Assembly (NCBI GenBank): GCA_037384645.1 | Contig: JARRNT010000029.1 | Location: 36,511-100,510 of the forward strand | Direction: 5' to 3' | From: RI-92 sp037384645 | GTDB lineage: Bacteria > Pseudomonadota > Gammaproteobacteria > UBA6429 > Thiohalophilaceae | Length of the DNA stretch: 64,000 nucleotides | In this document: positions 1 through 9,048 of the stretch, piece after piece | How the letters are laid out: the number at the start of each line of letters is the position of its first letter | How positions within the stretch are numbered: position 1 is the first letter of the stretch | The notes under the pieces: generated by a model | The model's input: the letters and a program-made list of their open reading frames with translations, nothing else | Database searches by the model: none | What the model was told of the DNA's origin: nothing | Position numbers and translations under genes: made by a program

Positions 1-2
1 CA

Positions 3-1052
3 GATATACACGCCAAGGCCTACCTTCTGATGGACTATCACAGTGGCAAGATACTGACCGAATCGCATATGCACGAACGGATAGAACCTGCCAGCCTGAC
101 CAAGATGATGACGGCCTACGTCATCATGAAAGAGCTCAAGGCCGGTTCTATCAAGATGGACGACAAGGTCCTCATCAGCAAGAAGGCATGGCGCACCGGC
201 GGTTCGAGGATGTTCGTCAGGGTCGGAACCAAGGTCCCGCTGCATGAACTGCTGCTGGGCATGATCGTAGACTCTGGCAACGATGCCACCGTTGCCCTGG
301 CCGAACACACGGCTGGCAGCACGGACAGTTTCGTAAACCTTATGAACCAGTATGCGCAGAAACTGGGTATGAAGCATACGCATTTTGCCGATGTGGATGG
401 TTTGCCGGATCCAAACCACTATTCGACGGCCTACGACCTTGCTATTCTCGCTCGCGCCCTGATCCGCGACTACCCCGATCACTACAGCCTCTACAAGGTT
501 AAAAAACTCACTTACAACCACATCACGCAATTCAATCGCAATCGCCTGTTATGGCTGGATGACCGCGTGGACGGCATCAAAACAGGTCATACCGAGGAAG
601 CCGGTTACTGCCTGGTCGCTTCTGCCCATAATGGTGACATGCGCCTGATTTCCGTGGTGCTGGGTACCAAGTCAGATGATGCCCGTCAGAATGAAAGCCG
701 CAAATTACTGAACTATGGATTCCGCTTTTATGAGACCTTCAAGCTGCATGATGCCCTCGATCCCCTCACCAAGATGCGTGTCTGGAAGGGTGCACAAGAG
801 GAGGTCCCGCTTGGGCTGGCCAGGAACCTGTATATCACCACACCGCGGGGTCGTCGCGATATGATTAAGGCACTAATGACCGTGGACTCCACCATCGTGG
901 CCCCGATTGTAAAAGGCCAGAAATACGGGGAAGTTGAGGTCAAACTGGGTAAAGACGTCATTGCCAAGCGGCCACTGATTGCGCTGAAGAATGTCGACGA
1001 GGGTGGCTTCTGGCACCGTACAATCGACAACATCATATTGTTGTTCCATTAA
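3..1052 (+). CDS. dacA: D-alanyl-D-alanine carboxypeptidase (PBP5/6 type), 5' truncated
   Basis: Penicillin-binding protein that removes the terminal D-Ala of peptidoglycan pentapeptides in the periplasm. The frame is open to the left edge (codons from base 3), so the signal peptide and first residues lie outside the window; the first in-window ATG at 30 is internal, because the codons before it read as the family motif AKAYLLMDY. All three catalytic motifs are present: SLTK (SxxK), SGN and KTG. The part after the transpeptidase fold fits the PBP5 C-terminal beta domain, and the end (WHRTIDNIILLFH) fits the amphipathic membrane anchor. It is followed after 26 bases by the D-amino acid transaminase and belongs to the dacA-ybeD-lipB-lipA order common in Gammaproteobacteria. 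Choosing dacA over dacC is by synteny. Confidence 0.93.
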   Translation, partial: DIHAKAYLLMDYHSGKILTESHMHERIEPASLTKMMTAYVIMKELKAGSIKMDDKVLISKKAWRTGGSRMFVRVGTKVPLHELLLGMIVDSGNDATVALAEHTAGSTDSFVNLMNQYAQKLGMKHTHFADVDGLPDPNHYSTAYDLAILARALIRDYPDHYSLYKVKKLTYNHITQFNRNRLLWLDDRVDGIKTGHTEEAGYCLVASAHNGDMRLISVVLGTKSDDARQNESRKLLNYGFRFYETFKLHDALDPLTKMRVWKGAQEEVPLGLARNLYITTPRGRRDMIKALMTVDSTIVAPIVKGQKYGEVEVKLGKDVIAKRPLIALKNVDEGGFWHRTIDNIILLFH

Positions 1053-1078
1053 GCCAGCGACGCAGCGGGAGCGCCTGT

Positions 1079-1942
1079 ATGTCAGAAGCCGTCGTCTACC
1101 TCAATGGTGAGTATCTCCCACTGGCCGAAGCCAGAGTGCCGGTACTCGATCGCGGGTTTATTTTTGGTGACGGCGTGTATGAGGTCATACCCGCCTATGG
1201 CGGTAAATTATTCCGACTGGATGAACACCTGCAGCGCCTGCAGAACAGCCTTGATGGCATCCGTATCGGTAACCCCTGTTCGTCGGCGCAGTGGCAGGAA
1301 ATTCTGCAGCAGGTACTTGCACAAAACCCGGCTGAAGATTCCTCGGTCTATCTGCAGGTGACCCGTGGCGTGGCCAGGCGCGACCACGCCTTCCCTGCCG
1401 ATGCCACGCCGACGGTGTTTGTCATGGCCAACCCGCTCATCACGACCGACGAACAGGCGTTCAACCGGGGAGCCGAGGCGATCACCCTCGACGATATCCG
1501 CTGGTTACATTGCAATATCAAAGCCATTGCCCTGTTGCCAAATATCCTGATGCGACAACAAGCGATCGACGAAGGGGCCGCTGAAGCCATTCTGATCCGT
1601 GATGGCGAGGTGACCGAAGGTGCTGCCAGTAACGTGTTTATCGTCAGTGACAATACCATCAAGACTCCGCCCAAGGGTGCCCGCCTGTTGCCCGGTGTTA
1701 CCCGCGATCTGATTGTCGAGCTGGCGAACTCACACGGCCTCCCCCTGCAGGAGGTCAACTTCAGCAAGGAAGAGCTGCTGCGTGCCGACGAGATCTGGAT
1801 CAGCAGTTCCACCAAGGAAATCATGCCGGTTGTCACACTGAATCACAACGCTGTCGGCGATGGCCAGCCTGGCGCCATGGCACGTAAGCTGTTTGCCGTG
1901 TTTCAGGAATACAAGCGCATGATCAGGGCAAATGCCAATTAG
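1079..1942 (+). CDS. dat: D-amino acid aminotransferase (class IV, PLP)
   Basis: A 287-residue class IV aminotransferase that probably interconverts D-alanine and D-glutamate via the 2-oxo acids, supplying D-amino acids for the cell wall. The N-terminus (YLNGEYLPLAEARVPVLDRGF) through FGDGVYEVIPAYGG is the family signature; the Lys of NIKAIALLPN fits the PLP Schiff-base lysine, and EGAASNVFIV is the conserved cofactor-phosphate region. A Shine-Dalgarno-like GGGAG precedes the ATG. Placed directly after the D-Ala carboxypeptidase and before ybeD, it matches the cluster seen in other gammaproteobacteria. Branched-chain transaminase or aminodeoxychorismate lyase are related alternatives, but context and length favour Dat. 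Confidence 0.9.
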   Translation: MSEAVVYLNGEYLPLAEARVPVLDRGFIFGDGVYEVIPAYGGKLFRLDEHLQRLQNSLDGIRIGNPCSSAQWQEILQQVLAQNPAEDSSVYLQVTRGVARRDHAFPADATPTVFVMANPLITTDEQAFNRGAEAITLDDIRWLHCNIKAIALLPNILMRQQAIDEGAAEAILIRDGEVTEGAASNVFIVSDNTIKTPPKGARLLPGVTRDLIVELANSHGLPLQEVNFSKEELLRADEIWISSSTKEIMPVVTLNHNAVGDGQPGAMARKLFAVFQEYKRMIRANAN

Positions 1943-1950
1943 TGTGTAAT

Positions 1951-2217
1951 ATGTCCCGCGATCAGGACATCTTCGCCTTTCCCTGCCGGTTCCCTATCAA
2001 GGTCATGGGCCGTGGTGACGCGGCATTTGAAAACGCTGTCGCGCAAATTCTGCATAAGCATTTGCCGCAATTACCCGAAAATGCGATTAGTCGGCGTAAC
2101 AGCCGGCAAAGCAATTACAGCGCCCTGACGATCGTCATCGAGGCACAAAGCCGTGAGCAGCTGGACGCCATCTATCGCGACCTGACTGCCTGCGAACATG
2201 TGCTCATGGCCCTGTAA
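1951..2217 (+). CDS. ybeD: YbeD/DUF493 family small protein
   Basis: An 88-residue protein of the DUF493 (YbeD) family, an ACT-like small fold with no firmly established biochemical role. Family features visible are FPIKVMG near the N-terminus and the C-terminal pattern YRDLTACEHVLMAL. The ATG at 1951 gives the usual family length. A GTG at 1942, overlapping the dat stop by one base, is an alternative that would add three residues and suggest translational coupling. It sits between dacA/dat and lipB, exactly as ybeD does in E. coli, and is probably cotranscribed with the lipoylation genes. Confidence 0.88.
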   Translation: MSRDQDIFAFPCRFPIKVMGRGDAAFENAVAQILHKHLPQLPENAISRRNSRQSNYSALTIVIEAQSREQLDAIYRDLTACEHVLMAL

Positions 2218-2219
2218 GC

Positions 2220-2888
2220 ATGTCGATAGACAAGCAAGCGGACGCTTCGGTACCGACAGGCATACAGGTACGCGACCTCGGGCTGGTGGAGTATGAGCCT
2301 ACCTGGCGGGCCATGCAGGACTTTACCCGGCAGCGCGGCCCGACCACGCCGGATGAAATCTGGTATTTGCAACATCCGCCGGTATTTACCCTGGGACATA
2401 ACACCAAACCCGAGCATCTTATCAATCCCGGTGAAATCCCGGTGATCCAGATCGACCGGGGTGGCCAGGTCACCTACCACGGGCCTGGCCAGCTGGTCGC
2501 CTACCTGTTACTGGACCTGCATCGCCGCCGCAGCGGCGTCAAACTGCTTGTGAAGCAGATGGAACAGGCCATGATCGAGCTGCTGGCAGAATACGATATC
2601 CCGGCAAGCCGGCTTGCCGGCGCCCCGGGTATTTATGTCGATGGGAGCAAAATCGCTGCCCTGGGCCTGCGTATCCGACGCGGCATGAGTTACCACGGAC
2701 TGGCACTCAATGTGGACATGGCGCTGGCGCCATTCGGACGGATTAACCCTTGTGGTTATGCGAATATGCCGGTCACCCAGATAGCCGACCACTGCGGCAA
2801 CAGGCCGATTCCGGGCCTGAATGAGGTCCAGCAGCGTTTACACCACCACCTGCTGCAGCAGTTAGGCTACAATGGCGGCCATGAATGA
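2220..2888 (+). CDS. lipB: Lipoyl(octanoyl) transferase
   Basis: LipB moves the octanoyl group from acyl-carrier protein to a lysine of lipoyl domains (GcvH, E2 subunits) in the cytoplasm. The 222-residue product carries the signature GGQVTYHGPGQLVAYLL, the KIAALGLRIRRG segment with the catalytic lysine, and HGLALNVDMALAPF followed by the conserved INPCGY with its catalytic cysteine. It begins two bases after the ybeD stop, and its 3' end overlaps the lipA start by 17 bases, so translation is probably coupled. Length and motifs are normal. Confidence 0.96.
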   Translation: MSIDKQADASVPTGIQVRDLGLVEYEPTWRAMQDFTRQRGPTTPDEIWYLQHPPVFTLGHNTKPEHLINPGEIPVIQIDRGGQVTYHGPGQLVAYLLLDLHRRRSGVKLLVKQMEQAMIELLAEYDIPASRLAGAPGIYVDGSKIAALGLRIRRGMSYHGLALNVDMALAPFGRINPCGYANMPVTQIADHCGNRPIPGLNEVQQRLHHHLLQQLGYNGGHE

Positions 2889-3849
2889 CTCGGACAAATT
2901 TCCCGAACAGGTAGAACCCCGCCCCGCCAATCCACTAAAAGGCGCCAGCAAGACCGCCAGGATCCCGATCAAGGTGGTTCCCAGGGCGCGTCCCCTGGCC
3001 AAACCCCGGTGGATACGCGCCCGCGCCCCGAATTCCCCGGAAGTGGCCCGGCTCAAGGCCGTCTTGCGCGAAAACCATCTGTATACCGTTTGCGAAGAGG
3101 CTGCCTGTCCGAATATCGGCGAGTGTTTCAACCACGGCACAGCCACCTTTATGATTATGGGAGAACTCTGTACCCGCCGCTGCCCGTTCTGCGACGTCGC
3201 CCACGGCAGACCCAAGCCCCTGGACCCGGAGGAACCCCACAACCTCGCGCGCACCATTGCCCAGATGCAATTACACTACGTCGTGGTGACCTCCGTGGAT
3301 CGGGACGACTTGCGTGACGGTGGCGCCAGCCATTTTGCCCATTGTATCGAGGCTATCCGTGAGGCCTGCCCGGCCACCCGCATCGAAATCCTGACCCCCG
3401 ACTTTCGCGGCCGCCTGGATACCGCCCTGGCCAAACTGGCCCTCGCCCCACCGGACGTGTTCAACCATAACCTGGAGACCGTACCGCGACTCTACAAGCA
3501 GGCGCGGCCCGGCGCCGACTATGCCTGGTCGCTGAACCTGCTTCGCCAGTTCAAACAACAACACCCCGAGGTCCCCACCAAGTCCGGGCTGATGCTGGGA
3601 CTGGGAGAGGAATTAGAAGAAGTCATTGCGGTCATGCGCGATCTGCGCACACACGCTTGCGACATGATCACGCTCGGCCAGTACCTGCAACCCAGTCAAC
3701 ATCACCTGCCCGTCGAGCGCTACGTGACCCCGGAGGAATTCGCCGAACTCGAACGCATTGGCTATGAACTCGGCTTTGCCAATGTTGCCAGTGGCCCCAT
3801 GGTGCGTTCGTCCTACCATGCTGATCAACAGGCGGCAGATATCAAATAA
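2872..3849 (+). CDS. lipA: Lipoyl synthase (copy 1, partner of LipB)
   Basis: Radical-SAM enzyme that inserts two sulfurs into protein-bound octanoyl chains. The auxiliary cluster motif is CEEAACPNIGEC, the radical-SAM cluster motif is CTRRCPFC, and the C-terminal RSSYHAD supplies the serine ligand of the auxiliary cluster. The basic N-terminal extension (about 60 residues, many K/R/P) is typical of proteobacterial LipA. ATG at 2872 or 2881 could be the start; 2872 is kept because of a TTAGG element upstream. Overlap with lipB argues that this copy does general lipoylation. A second, divergent lipoyl synthase lies at 45441-46337 in the glycine-cleavage operon. Confidence 0.96.
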   Translation: MAAMNDSDKFPEQVEPRPANPLKGASKTARIPIKVVPRARPLAKPRWIRARAPNSPEVARLKAVLRENHLYTVCEEAACPNIGECFNHGTATFMIMGELCTRRCPFCDVAHGRPKPLDPEEPHNLARTIAQMQLHYVVVTSVDRDDLRDGGASHFAHCIEAIREACPATRIEILTPDFRGRLDTALAKLALAPPDVFNHNLETVPRLYKQARPGADYAWSLNLLRQFKQQHPEVPTKSGLMLGLGEELEEVIAVMRDLRTHACDMITLGQYLQPSQHHLPVERYVTPEEFAELERIGYELGFANVASGPMVRSSYHADQQAADIK

Positions 3850-3882
3850 TCACGACGCCCTGCCGGTGAAAGAGAGGGATGC

Positions 3883-4647
3883 ATGGAGTTGATACTGACA
3901 CACGTGGTGCGGGCCTTTTTGCTGCCGCCGGGCCTGTTTCTGTCACTGCTATTGCTCGGCGCCATACTTCGCCTGCGTTTTCATCGCACCGGCCAGACCG
4001 TCATATATACCGGTATTGGCCTGTTATTGCTCATGAGCCTGCCGATCGTGGTCAGTCCGTTACTGCGGTTCTACGAAAGCATCCCGGCGCTGAACGCGGA
4101 TTCTCTGCAACACACAGGCGCAAAGGCGATTGTCATCCTCGGCGGTGGCCGCTATGCAAATGCACCGGAATACCAGGGTGATACGGTTTCCGAGCCCAGT
4201 CTCGAACGCATTCGTTATGGCGCCTGGTTACAACGCAAAACCAAACTCCCTATCCTGGTGACCGGCGGTTTGGTATTCGGCAGTCATCGTCCGGCCGAGG
4301 CCACACTGATGCAACAGGTATTGAAAAAGGAGTTTCTTGCCTTCGTGCCCTGGGCGGAAACCCACAGTCGCAATACGTATGAAAATGCCATCGATAGTCG
4401 AAAAATACTGGCAAAGGAAGGGATCAATCACATCATCCTGGTCACGCATGCCCTGCACATGCCGCGCGCGCTGGAGGCGTTCAAACGGGCCGGGTTTAAG
4501 GTCACGCCGGCACCCATGGGATTCGATACCGCTGGCGAGCTCCCCACCGTGCTATCTTTGATGCCGAGCATATATAGTTTCAAGCGAATGCACGATCTGA
4601 TGGATGAACTACTCGGACGGGTGTGGTATCACCTGCGCTATTACTGA
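3883..4647 (+). CDS. YdcF/ElyC-like DUF218 membrane protein
   Basis: A 254-residue protein with two N-terminal hydrophobic helices (about residues 8-30 and 38-58) and a DUF218 domain. KAIVILGGGRY, VTGGLV and ETHSRNTYENA are the DUF218 signatures, and VTHALHMPRALEAF is the conserved histidine region. The E. coli relatives ElyC and SanA act in envelope integrity; the biochemical activity of the family is unclear. It begins 33 bases after lipA, preceded by an AGAGAGG ribosome-binding sequence, and ends convergently against the small minus-strand ORF at 4658. An envelope role is an inference from the family and the cell-wall genes nearby. Confidence 0.85.
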   Translation: MELILTHVVRAFLLPPGLFLSLLLLGAILRLRFHRTGQTVIYTGIGLLLLMSLPIVVSPLLRFYESIPALNADSLQHTGAKAIVILGGGRYANAPEYQGDTVSEPSLERIRYGAWLQRKTKLPILVTGGLVFGSHRPAEATLMQQVLKKEFLAFVPWAETHSRNTYENAIDSRKILAKEGINHIILVTHALHMPRALEAFKRAGFKVTPAPMGFDTAGELPTVLSLMPSIYSFKRMHDLMDELLGRVWYHLRYY

Positions 4648-4657
4648 CAGACCGAGC

Positions 4658-4840
4658 TTATTTGCCTTCGACAATGATCTTCCACTGCCCCTGGTTACGT
4701 TCGAAGTAGAAAAGTCGATATACCTGTAAACATGCGTCTACTGTATGCTTGCCGTCACTGGCACGGTGCAGATAAGAAAATTGGGAAACTCTTGCCTGTA
4801 ATGTTTCAGTAACGCGATGGCTTGCGCACTGCCTGTCCAT
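4658..4840 (-). CDS. Small ORF (60 aa) coupled to the M14 peptidase gene; function unknown
   Basis: The reading frame begins with an ATG that shares one base with the stop of the upstream peptidase gene (TGATG), an arrangement typical of translational coupling, and runs 60 codons. The C-terminal half (VYRLFYFERNQGQWKIIVEG) has the alternating aromatic/hydrophobic pattern of a beta hairpin and looks like real protein rather than a shadow frame. No known domain is recognised. It could also be the remnant of a longer gene. It would be the last gene of the amgK-murU-GCS2-M14 operon and ends ten bases before the convergent ydcF-like gene. Confidence 0.45.
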   Translation of the reverse strand: MDRQCASHRVTETLQARVSQFSYLHRASDGKHTVDACLQVYRLFYFERNQGQWKIIVEGK

Positions 4841-5862
4841 CAACGGACCATATGTGCATCCAGATCCAGCCGCTCCATGACATAACACAGGCAATCCTGG
4901 CGCACAACTTCCACGTCAAGTGTCATCATGGAAGGCATTAACGGCACGTGGTTGCAGACATAACCATCGCGCATATCAAAGTAGCGGGCTGAGACATCCT
5001 GACCATATTCGTTTTCCGCGAGCAAGGGCAGACCGCGATCCTGATGCACCCGCGCTATCGGCGTACCGGCCTGAATCTCAAGAAAATTATATTGATCCAC
5101 CTCCGGCAATAAATCGAGATCTACGCCATCCTGTGCCACGCCAACGCTCATGCCATCACGGACCTTCACGACTGCCACGGTATGAAACACGTCCAGCCTG
5201 TTGATATCCATATCTTCATCAGAAAACTGCTCCAGCGCCAGAACCGACTGAATAAACTCACGCGCATGCTGTATCCCGCTCTGGTCCGCCACCTTGCCAC
5301 ATTCTACCGTGACCGCCGGACACAATTCGGCAAAGGCCATGGACTGCACACTGTCGGGCTTGAGAAAATACACCACGGTGCGCGAGAACATGGTTGCCAG
5401 CTGAAAAAATGGCATCTCCAGGCGATTGACACAGGCATAATGTGGATTGCGCCCGGTATTATTGTGTATATCAATAGACGCAAAGACCTTGCGCTCACGC
5501 ATTTGTTCCAGAATCTGGCGAACCATCACTTCTTCCTCATGATGTCCCTCGGCTTGCCAGATCCGGTTGAAGTCCGGTTGCCCATCTAAATGCCGCACCC
5601 CCCGGGCAGCGGCATGCACGTTGCCGATGAACAGGCTGATACTGCGTGGTAACTCACGCTGCTGATAATCACGCAGGACACTCCGCACGGCCAGCCAGCT
5701 GGTAGTTTCATTCCCGTGCAATAACACGGAGAGAAACAGGGGGTCGCGCCTTTTTCCCTGCAAATGGATCAGGCTGGGACCGGGTAGCACCGTGTGCAGG
5801 CTTGTGGCCTCACACTCCAGCAAACCGTCCGGCAAGTCATCATAGATCGTTAACATACTCAT
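4840..5862 (-). CDS. M14-family zinc metallopeptidase / aspartoacylase-like amidohydrolase
   Basis: Belongs to the succinylglutamate desuccinylase/aspartoacylase branch of peptidase family M14. The zinc motif HGNE lies at about residues 50-53 and the third ligand in IDIHNNTG (about 137), with NRIW between them as a substrate-binding Arg region. The enzyme should hydrolyse an amide bond next to a carboxylate; the natural substrate is unknown. Start chosen at 5862 because its ATG overlaps the TGA of the upstream ligase gene (ATGA); an in-frame ATG at 5871 is possible. Its pairing with a GCS2-type ligase suggests an antagonistic or successive make/break reaction on one metabolite. No signal peptide is seen, so it is probably cytoplasmic. 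Confidence 0.82.
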   Translation of the reverse strand: MSMLTIYDDLPDGLLECEATSLHTVLPGPSLIHLQGKRRDPLFLSVLLHGNETTSWLAVRSVLRDYQQRELPRSISLFIGNVHAAARGVRHLDGQPDFNRIWQAEGHHEEEVMVRQILEQMRERKVFASIDIHNNTGRNPHYACVNRLEMPFFQLATMFSRTVVYFLKPDSVQSMAFAELCPAVTVECGKVADQSGIQHAREFIQSVLALEQFSDEDMDINRLDVFHTVAVVKVRDGMSVGVAQDGVDLDLLPEVDQYNFLEIQAGTPIARVHQDRGLPLLAENEYGQDVSARYFDMRDGYVCNHVPLMPSMMTLDVEVVRQDCLCYVMERLDLDAHMVR

Positions 5863-7292
5863 ATTTCCCATTCATGCACCGGCAAACCACTTTGCTGGTG
5901 TTGAAAGTACGCCGCTGTCAGCGCCTGCATATCGCGGCCATGCCTGTCGACAAAGGCCCGCTGCCATACGGCGCCATTGGTACCCGATTCCAGGCGCTGC
6001 CGGATGATTCCGAGATATTCATCACGATCACTCCCGGCAACACCCAGTCGCTCCAGGCCTTCGAATGCCAGCGGTAACAGGATTTTCGATAATAACTCAC
6101 TGGCCGCATAGCTCTTGTCGTCAAGCCAGTGCAAGGGTGCGCGCAGCCCCAGTTGGGCGGCCCGGTAAAAATTGTCACGCGCCTTGTCAAAGGGCAACTG
6201 CCATTCCACTGCGGTGGGTAGATTCACCAGGGCCATGGCAACGCCGTAATAAAAGGCGGCATTGGCGACCGCATCCAGACTGCTTGGACCGGAAGGAATG
6301 ACCCGATGTTCAATTCGCAAATGGATTTCACCTTTGTCATCGAAGCCGATCAGGGGCCGGTTCCAGCGCCAGATAGTGCCATTATGCATGCGCAGGTGCG
6401 GCAAGGTCCCGCAGTCCGAATCCCGATTTACCGGCAATAACACCGGATAGTGCGCCAGATTTTCAGTGAAACATTCCAGCAGCGACTCACGCACATAGCC
6501 GGAACCAAAGGTTACACGCCGAATAGGACCAAATGCCGCCGCATCATAGCCGCCGGTAGCGACCGCCTGTTCAAACAAAGGTATCCGCGACTCGTCCCAC
6601 AGGTCCTTGCCGAACAGATAGGGTGAGTTGGCACAAAGCGCCACCATCGGTGCCGATAATACCAGGCTGGCATTGTACAGGCGCGCGGCCAGGGTCTGAT
6701 TGATCTGGGTATGTAACTGAAACGAGGTCGCCGCTGACTCCAGCATGACATCATGATGACTCACTCGCAGGTGTTCGACACCATTAATATCCAGTACCAG
6801 AGGTTTACCCTTGCGCCGCAGTAATACCTCGCGATTAAGCGCACGATATCGCTGCATGCCGGACATGTTGACCAGGGTCAGGTCTTCATCCAGCAGGCTG
6901 GGCAAAATGCCACACATGATGACATCCATGCCAAGCGCCTGTGCCGTGGCGCGACAATCCGCCCAGGTGGCATCCAGCGACTGGTGCATGGCCGAGAAGA
7001 CGTGGCCCTGAAGCAGGCGCGGTTCCGTATTGACCTCGATATTGAAGCTGGCCAGCTCGGGGCTGGCCAGGGGGTTACTCAAACGCGCCAGAAATTCTTC
7101 ATTACGCGGCACAGGTCGAAATTTTTCATCAACCAGCCAGGCCTCCAGCTCAAATCCGGCAACCGGTGGGCTCTCGGCAAAACCGCGTTGCGCAAAGATT
7201 TCTGCCAGTTGCTCGGTTTCATTTTCGAGCTTGTGTTTGAAATCCGTAAAGTCCTGTGCGCTGAATTCGCTGGACAGGATCTCTTCTCCCAT
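5859..7292 (-). CDS. GCS2-type carboxylate-amine ligase (glutamate-cysteine ligase family)
   Basis: A 477-residue protein of the GCS2 superfamily (YbdK/plant GCL-like, PF04107). FELEAWLVD near residue 47 is the conserved nucleotide/metal Glu region; FNIEVNTEP and the SFQLHTQIN segment fit the substrate site. The family joins an amine to the gamma-carboxyl of glutamate or a related acid with ATP. It could make gamma-glutamylcysteine, but its position six bases after murU and overlapping the M14 gene hints at a cell-wall-derived or other dedicated substrate. The stop overlaps the next start by four bases. The exact product cannot be told from sequence alone. Confidence 0.8.
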   Translation of the reverse strand: MGEEILSSEFSAQDFTDFKHKLENETEQLAEIFAQRGFAESPPVAGFELEAWLVDEKFRPVPRNEEFLARLSNPLASPELASFNIEVNTEPRLLQGHVFSAMHQSLDATWADCRATAQALGMDVIMCGILPSLLDEDLTLVNMSGMQRYRALNREVLLRRKGKPLVLDINGVEHLRVSHHDVMLESAATSFQLHTQINQTLAARLYNASLVLSAPMVALCANSPYLFGKDLWDESRIPLFEQAVATGGYDAAAFGPIRRVTFGSGYVRESLLECFTENLAHYPVLLPVNRDSDCGTLPHLRMHNGTIWRWNRPLIGFDDKGEIHLRIEHRVIPSGPSSLDAVANAAFYYGVAMALVNLPTAVEWQLPFDKARDNFYRAAQLGLRAPLHWLDDKSYAASELLSKILLPLAFEGLERLGVAGSDRDEYLGIIRQRLESGTNGAVWQRAFVDRHGRDMQALTAAYFQHQQSGLPVHEWEI

Positions 7293-7298
7293 ACGCGC

Positions 7299-7970
7299 TC
7301 AATTCCTGTGCTGTTGTTGTAAAAATTCGTCGAGTTGTTGTAAACGTTGCGGTGTACCGATATCCCACCAGCGGCCCTGGTAGTACTCGCCATGGACCTG
7401 CCCGTGATCTATCGCCGCCCGCAGTATCGGCGCCAGCGGCCGCGGCCCCTCGTCCAGCCCCGCAAACAATTTCGGGTCATAGACACCGATACCGCTATAT
7501 GTCAGACGCTCGCCCTTATTCTTTAATATATGCGATTCAAGCGCGAAATCACCCTCGGGATGATGGGCAGGATTATCCACCAGTACCAGGTGGGCCAGCC
7601 CATCAAGCGTTGTGGGTAAGCGGCTGAAATCATAATCGGTCCAGATATCGGCATTGACGACGATAAAAGGCGCCTTACCGATCCTGGGCAAGGCATGGAT
7701 GATCCCACCTGCCGTCTCCAACGGAGGCTCACCTTCATCCGAATAGATGATGTCCACGCCGTAGCGCTGGCCATTACCGAGGTAGTCTACGATTTGTTGT
7801 CCCAGCCAACTGTGGTTAATGACCACCTCCCCGATACCCGCGCGTGCCAGAGCCTGCAAATGGTATTCGATGAGGCACCGGCCGTCGGCCTGTAACAGGG
7901 GTTTGGGTGTCGACAGGGTCAATGGCCGCATGCGCTCACCGCGGCCGGCGGCCAGCAACATCGCCTTCAT
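7299..7970 (-). CDS. murU: N-acetylmuramate alpha-1-phosphate uridylyltransferase
   Basis: Nucleotidyltransferase that makes UDP-MurNAc from MurNAc-1-phosphate and UTP, the second step of the fosfomycin-tolerant peptidoglycan recycling route known from Pseudomonas. The 223-residue protein starts with the nucleotide-binding signature MLLAAGRGERMRPLT and TPKPLL; VVNADIWTDYD carries the metal-binding Asp, and WWDIGTPQRL is the C-terminal motif. Its ATG overlaps the amgK stop (ATGA). Glucose-1-phosphate thymidylyl/uridylyltransferases are related, but length and linkage to amgK and lptD make MurU the best call. Confidence 0.92.
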   Translation of the reverse strand: MKAMLLAAGRGERMRPLTLSTPKPLLQADGRCLIEYHLQALARAGIGEVVINHSWLGQQIVDYLGNGQRYGVDIIYSDEGEPPLETAGGIIHALPRIGKAPFIVVNADIWTDYDFSRLPTTLDGLAHLVLVDNPAHHPEGDFALESHILKNKGERLTYSGIGVYDPKLFAGLDEGPRPLAPILRAAIDHGQVHGEYYQGRWWDIGTPQRLQQLDEFLQQQHRN

Positions 7971-8989
7971 GCCGACTCCTGTTGCAGGCGTGCGCTGATC
8001 CCCAGATCATCGAGCAGCTTGATAAACGCTTGCATGGGCGCATAAGCCGGTGCCACTTGCAGGATATATCCCAGCGTTCGTGGGATATCATCAAGGTATC
8101 CCGGCTTGCCGTCACGATGATTGAGGCGCGCGAAAATGCCACTGGCCTTGAGATGGCGCTGGATGCCCATGAGATCGAACCAGCGCATGAATTGCTCCAG
8201 GCTGACGGTGGTAAACAGGCCGGCCTGGTGCAGTTGCCTGTGATAGGCTGCCACCCATTTCTCGACCTGAGCAGGTGGCCAGTCGATATAGCAATCACGC
8301 AACAGTGAGACCAGATCATAGGTCAGCGGTCCGGCCACCGCGTCCTGGAAATCCAGCACACCGGGATTCCGCCCCACCGCTGGTGAATACATCAGGTTAC
8401 GGGAATGGTAGTCGCGGTGTACAAACACCCGCGGTTGTGCCAGTGCCTGTTCTGCCAGGAAAGCGAATGTGTCCTCCAGGACTTTGCTCTGCGTCTCATC
8501 CAGGTTCAGCCCCAGGTGCGCCTGCACATACCAGTCGCGAAACAGGTGCATTTCGCGCAACAGCATCGCCTCATCAAATGCTGGCAGCCCGCGTAAATAG
8601 ACCGCGCCCTTTTGTTGCAGTTGTATTAGCACCTGCATCGCATCCGCGTACAGCTGATCGGCGTTTTGTGCATTCAGGACCGACAGGTAATGGCGATGGC
8701 CGAGGTCGGCGAGTAAAAAGAAGCCATCCTCGTAATTCTCGGCCAACACTCGTGGCGCATTGATTTGCATGGCATTCAGATAACCTGCCACGCGTACAAA
8801 CGGGTGACTGTCTTCCTTGTCCGGTGGCGCATCCATGGCAATCAGGCTCTCATCGCCATGAGCAACACGGAAGTAGCGCCGGAAACTGGCATCTGCCGAT
8901 GCCGGGGCAATACTAAAATCCTGCGTTTGTAACTGTCGTTGCAACCAGGCCTTGAGCTGGAGAAAACGTGAATCCGCTTGAATATTCAT
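7967..8989 (-). CDS. amgK: Anomeric N-acetylmuramate/N-acetylglucosamine kinase
   Basis: Aminoglycoside-phosphotransferase-fold kinase that phosphorylates MurNAc/GlcNAc at C1 during cell-wall recycling. The catalytic loop VHRDYHSRNLMY and the metal-binding VLDFQDAVAGPLTYDLVSLL motif are intact. ATG at 8989 (MNIQADSRF) is preferred; the frame is open to 9064, but that longer form would overlap the divergent gene. It is the first gene of a compact minus-strand operon amgK-murU-GCS2-M14-small ORF. A TATAAT-like hexamer at 8996-9001 (minus strand) lies only seven bases before the ATG, so the real promoter is unclear. The location next to lptD matches pseudomonads. Confidence 0.9.
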   Translation of the reverse strand: MNIQADSRFLQLKAWLQRQLQTQDFSIAPASADASFRRYFRVAHGDESLIAMDAPPDKEDSHPFVRVAGYLNAMQINAPRVLAENYEDGFFLLADLGHRHYLSVLNAQNADQLYADAMQVLIQLQQKGAVYLRGLPAFDEAMLLREMHLFRDWYVQAHLGLNLDETQSKVLEDTFAFLAEQALAQPRVFVHRDYHSRNLMYSPAVGRNPGVLDFQDAVAGPLTYDLVSLLRDCYIDWPPAQVEKWVAAYHRQLHQAGLFTTVSLEQFMRWFDLMGIQRHLKASGIFARLNHRDGKPGYLDDIPRTLGYILQVAPAYAPMQAFIKLLDDLGISARLQQESA

Positions 8990-9048
8990 CCGAAAATTAT
9001 ATAGGAAGCGCTTGTCTAAAGCTGTAAAGCCGGGGAAAATTCCCACCC

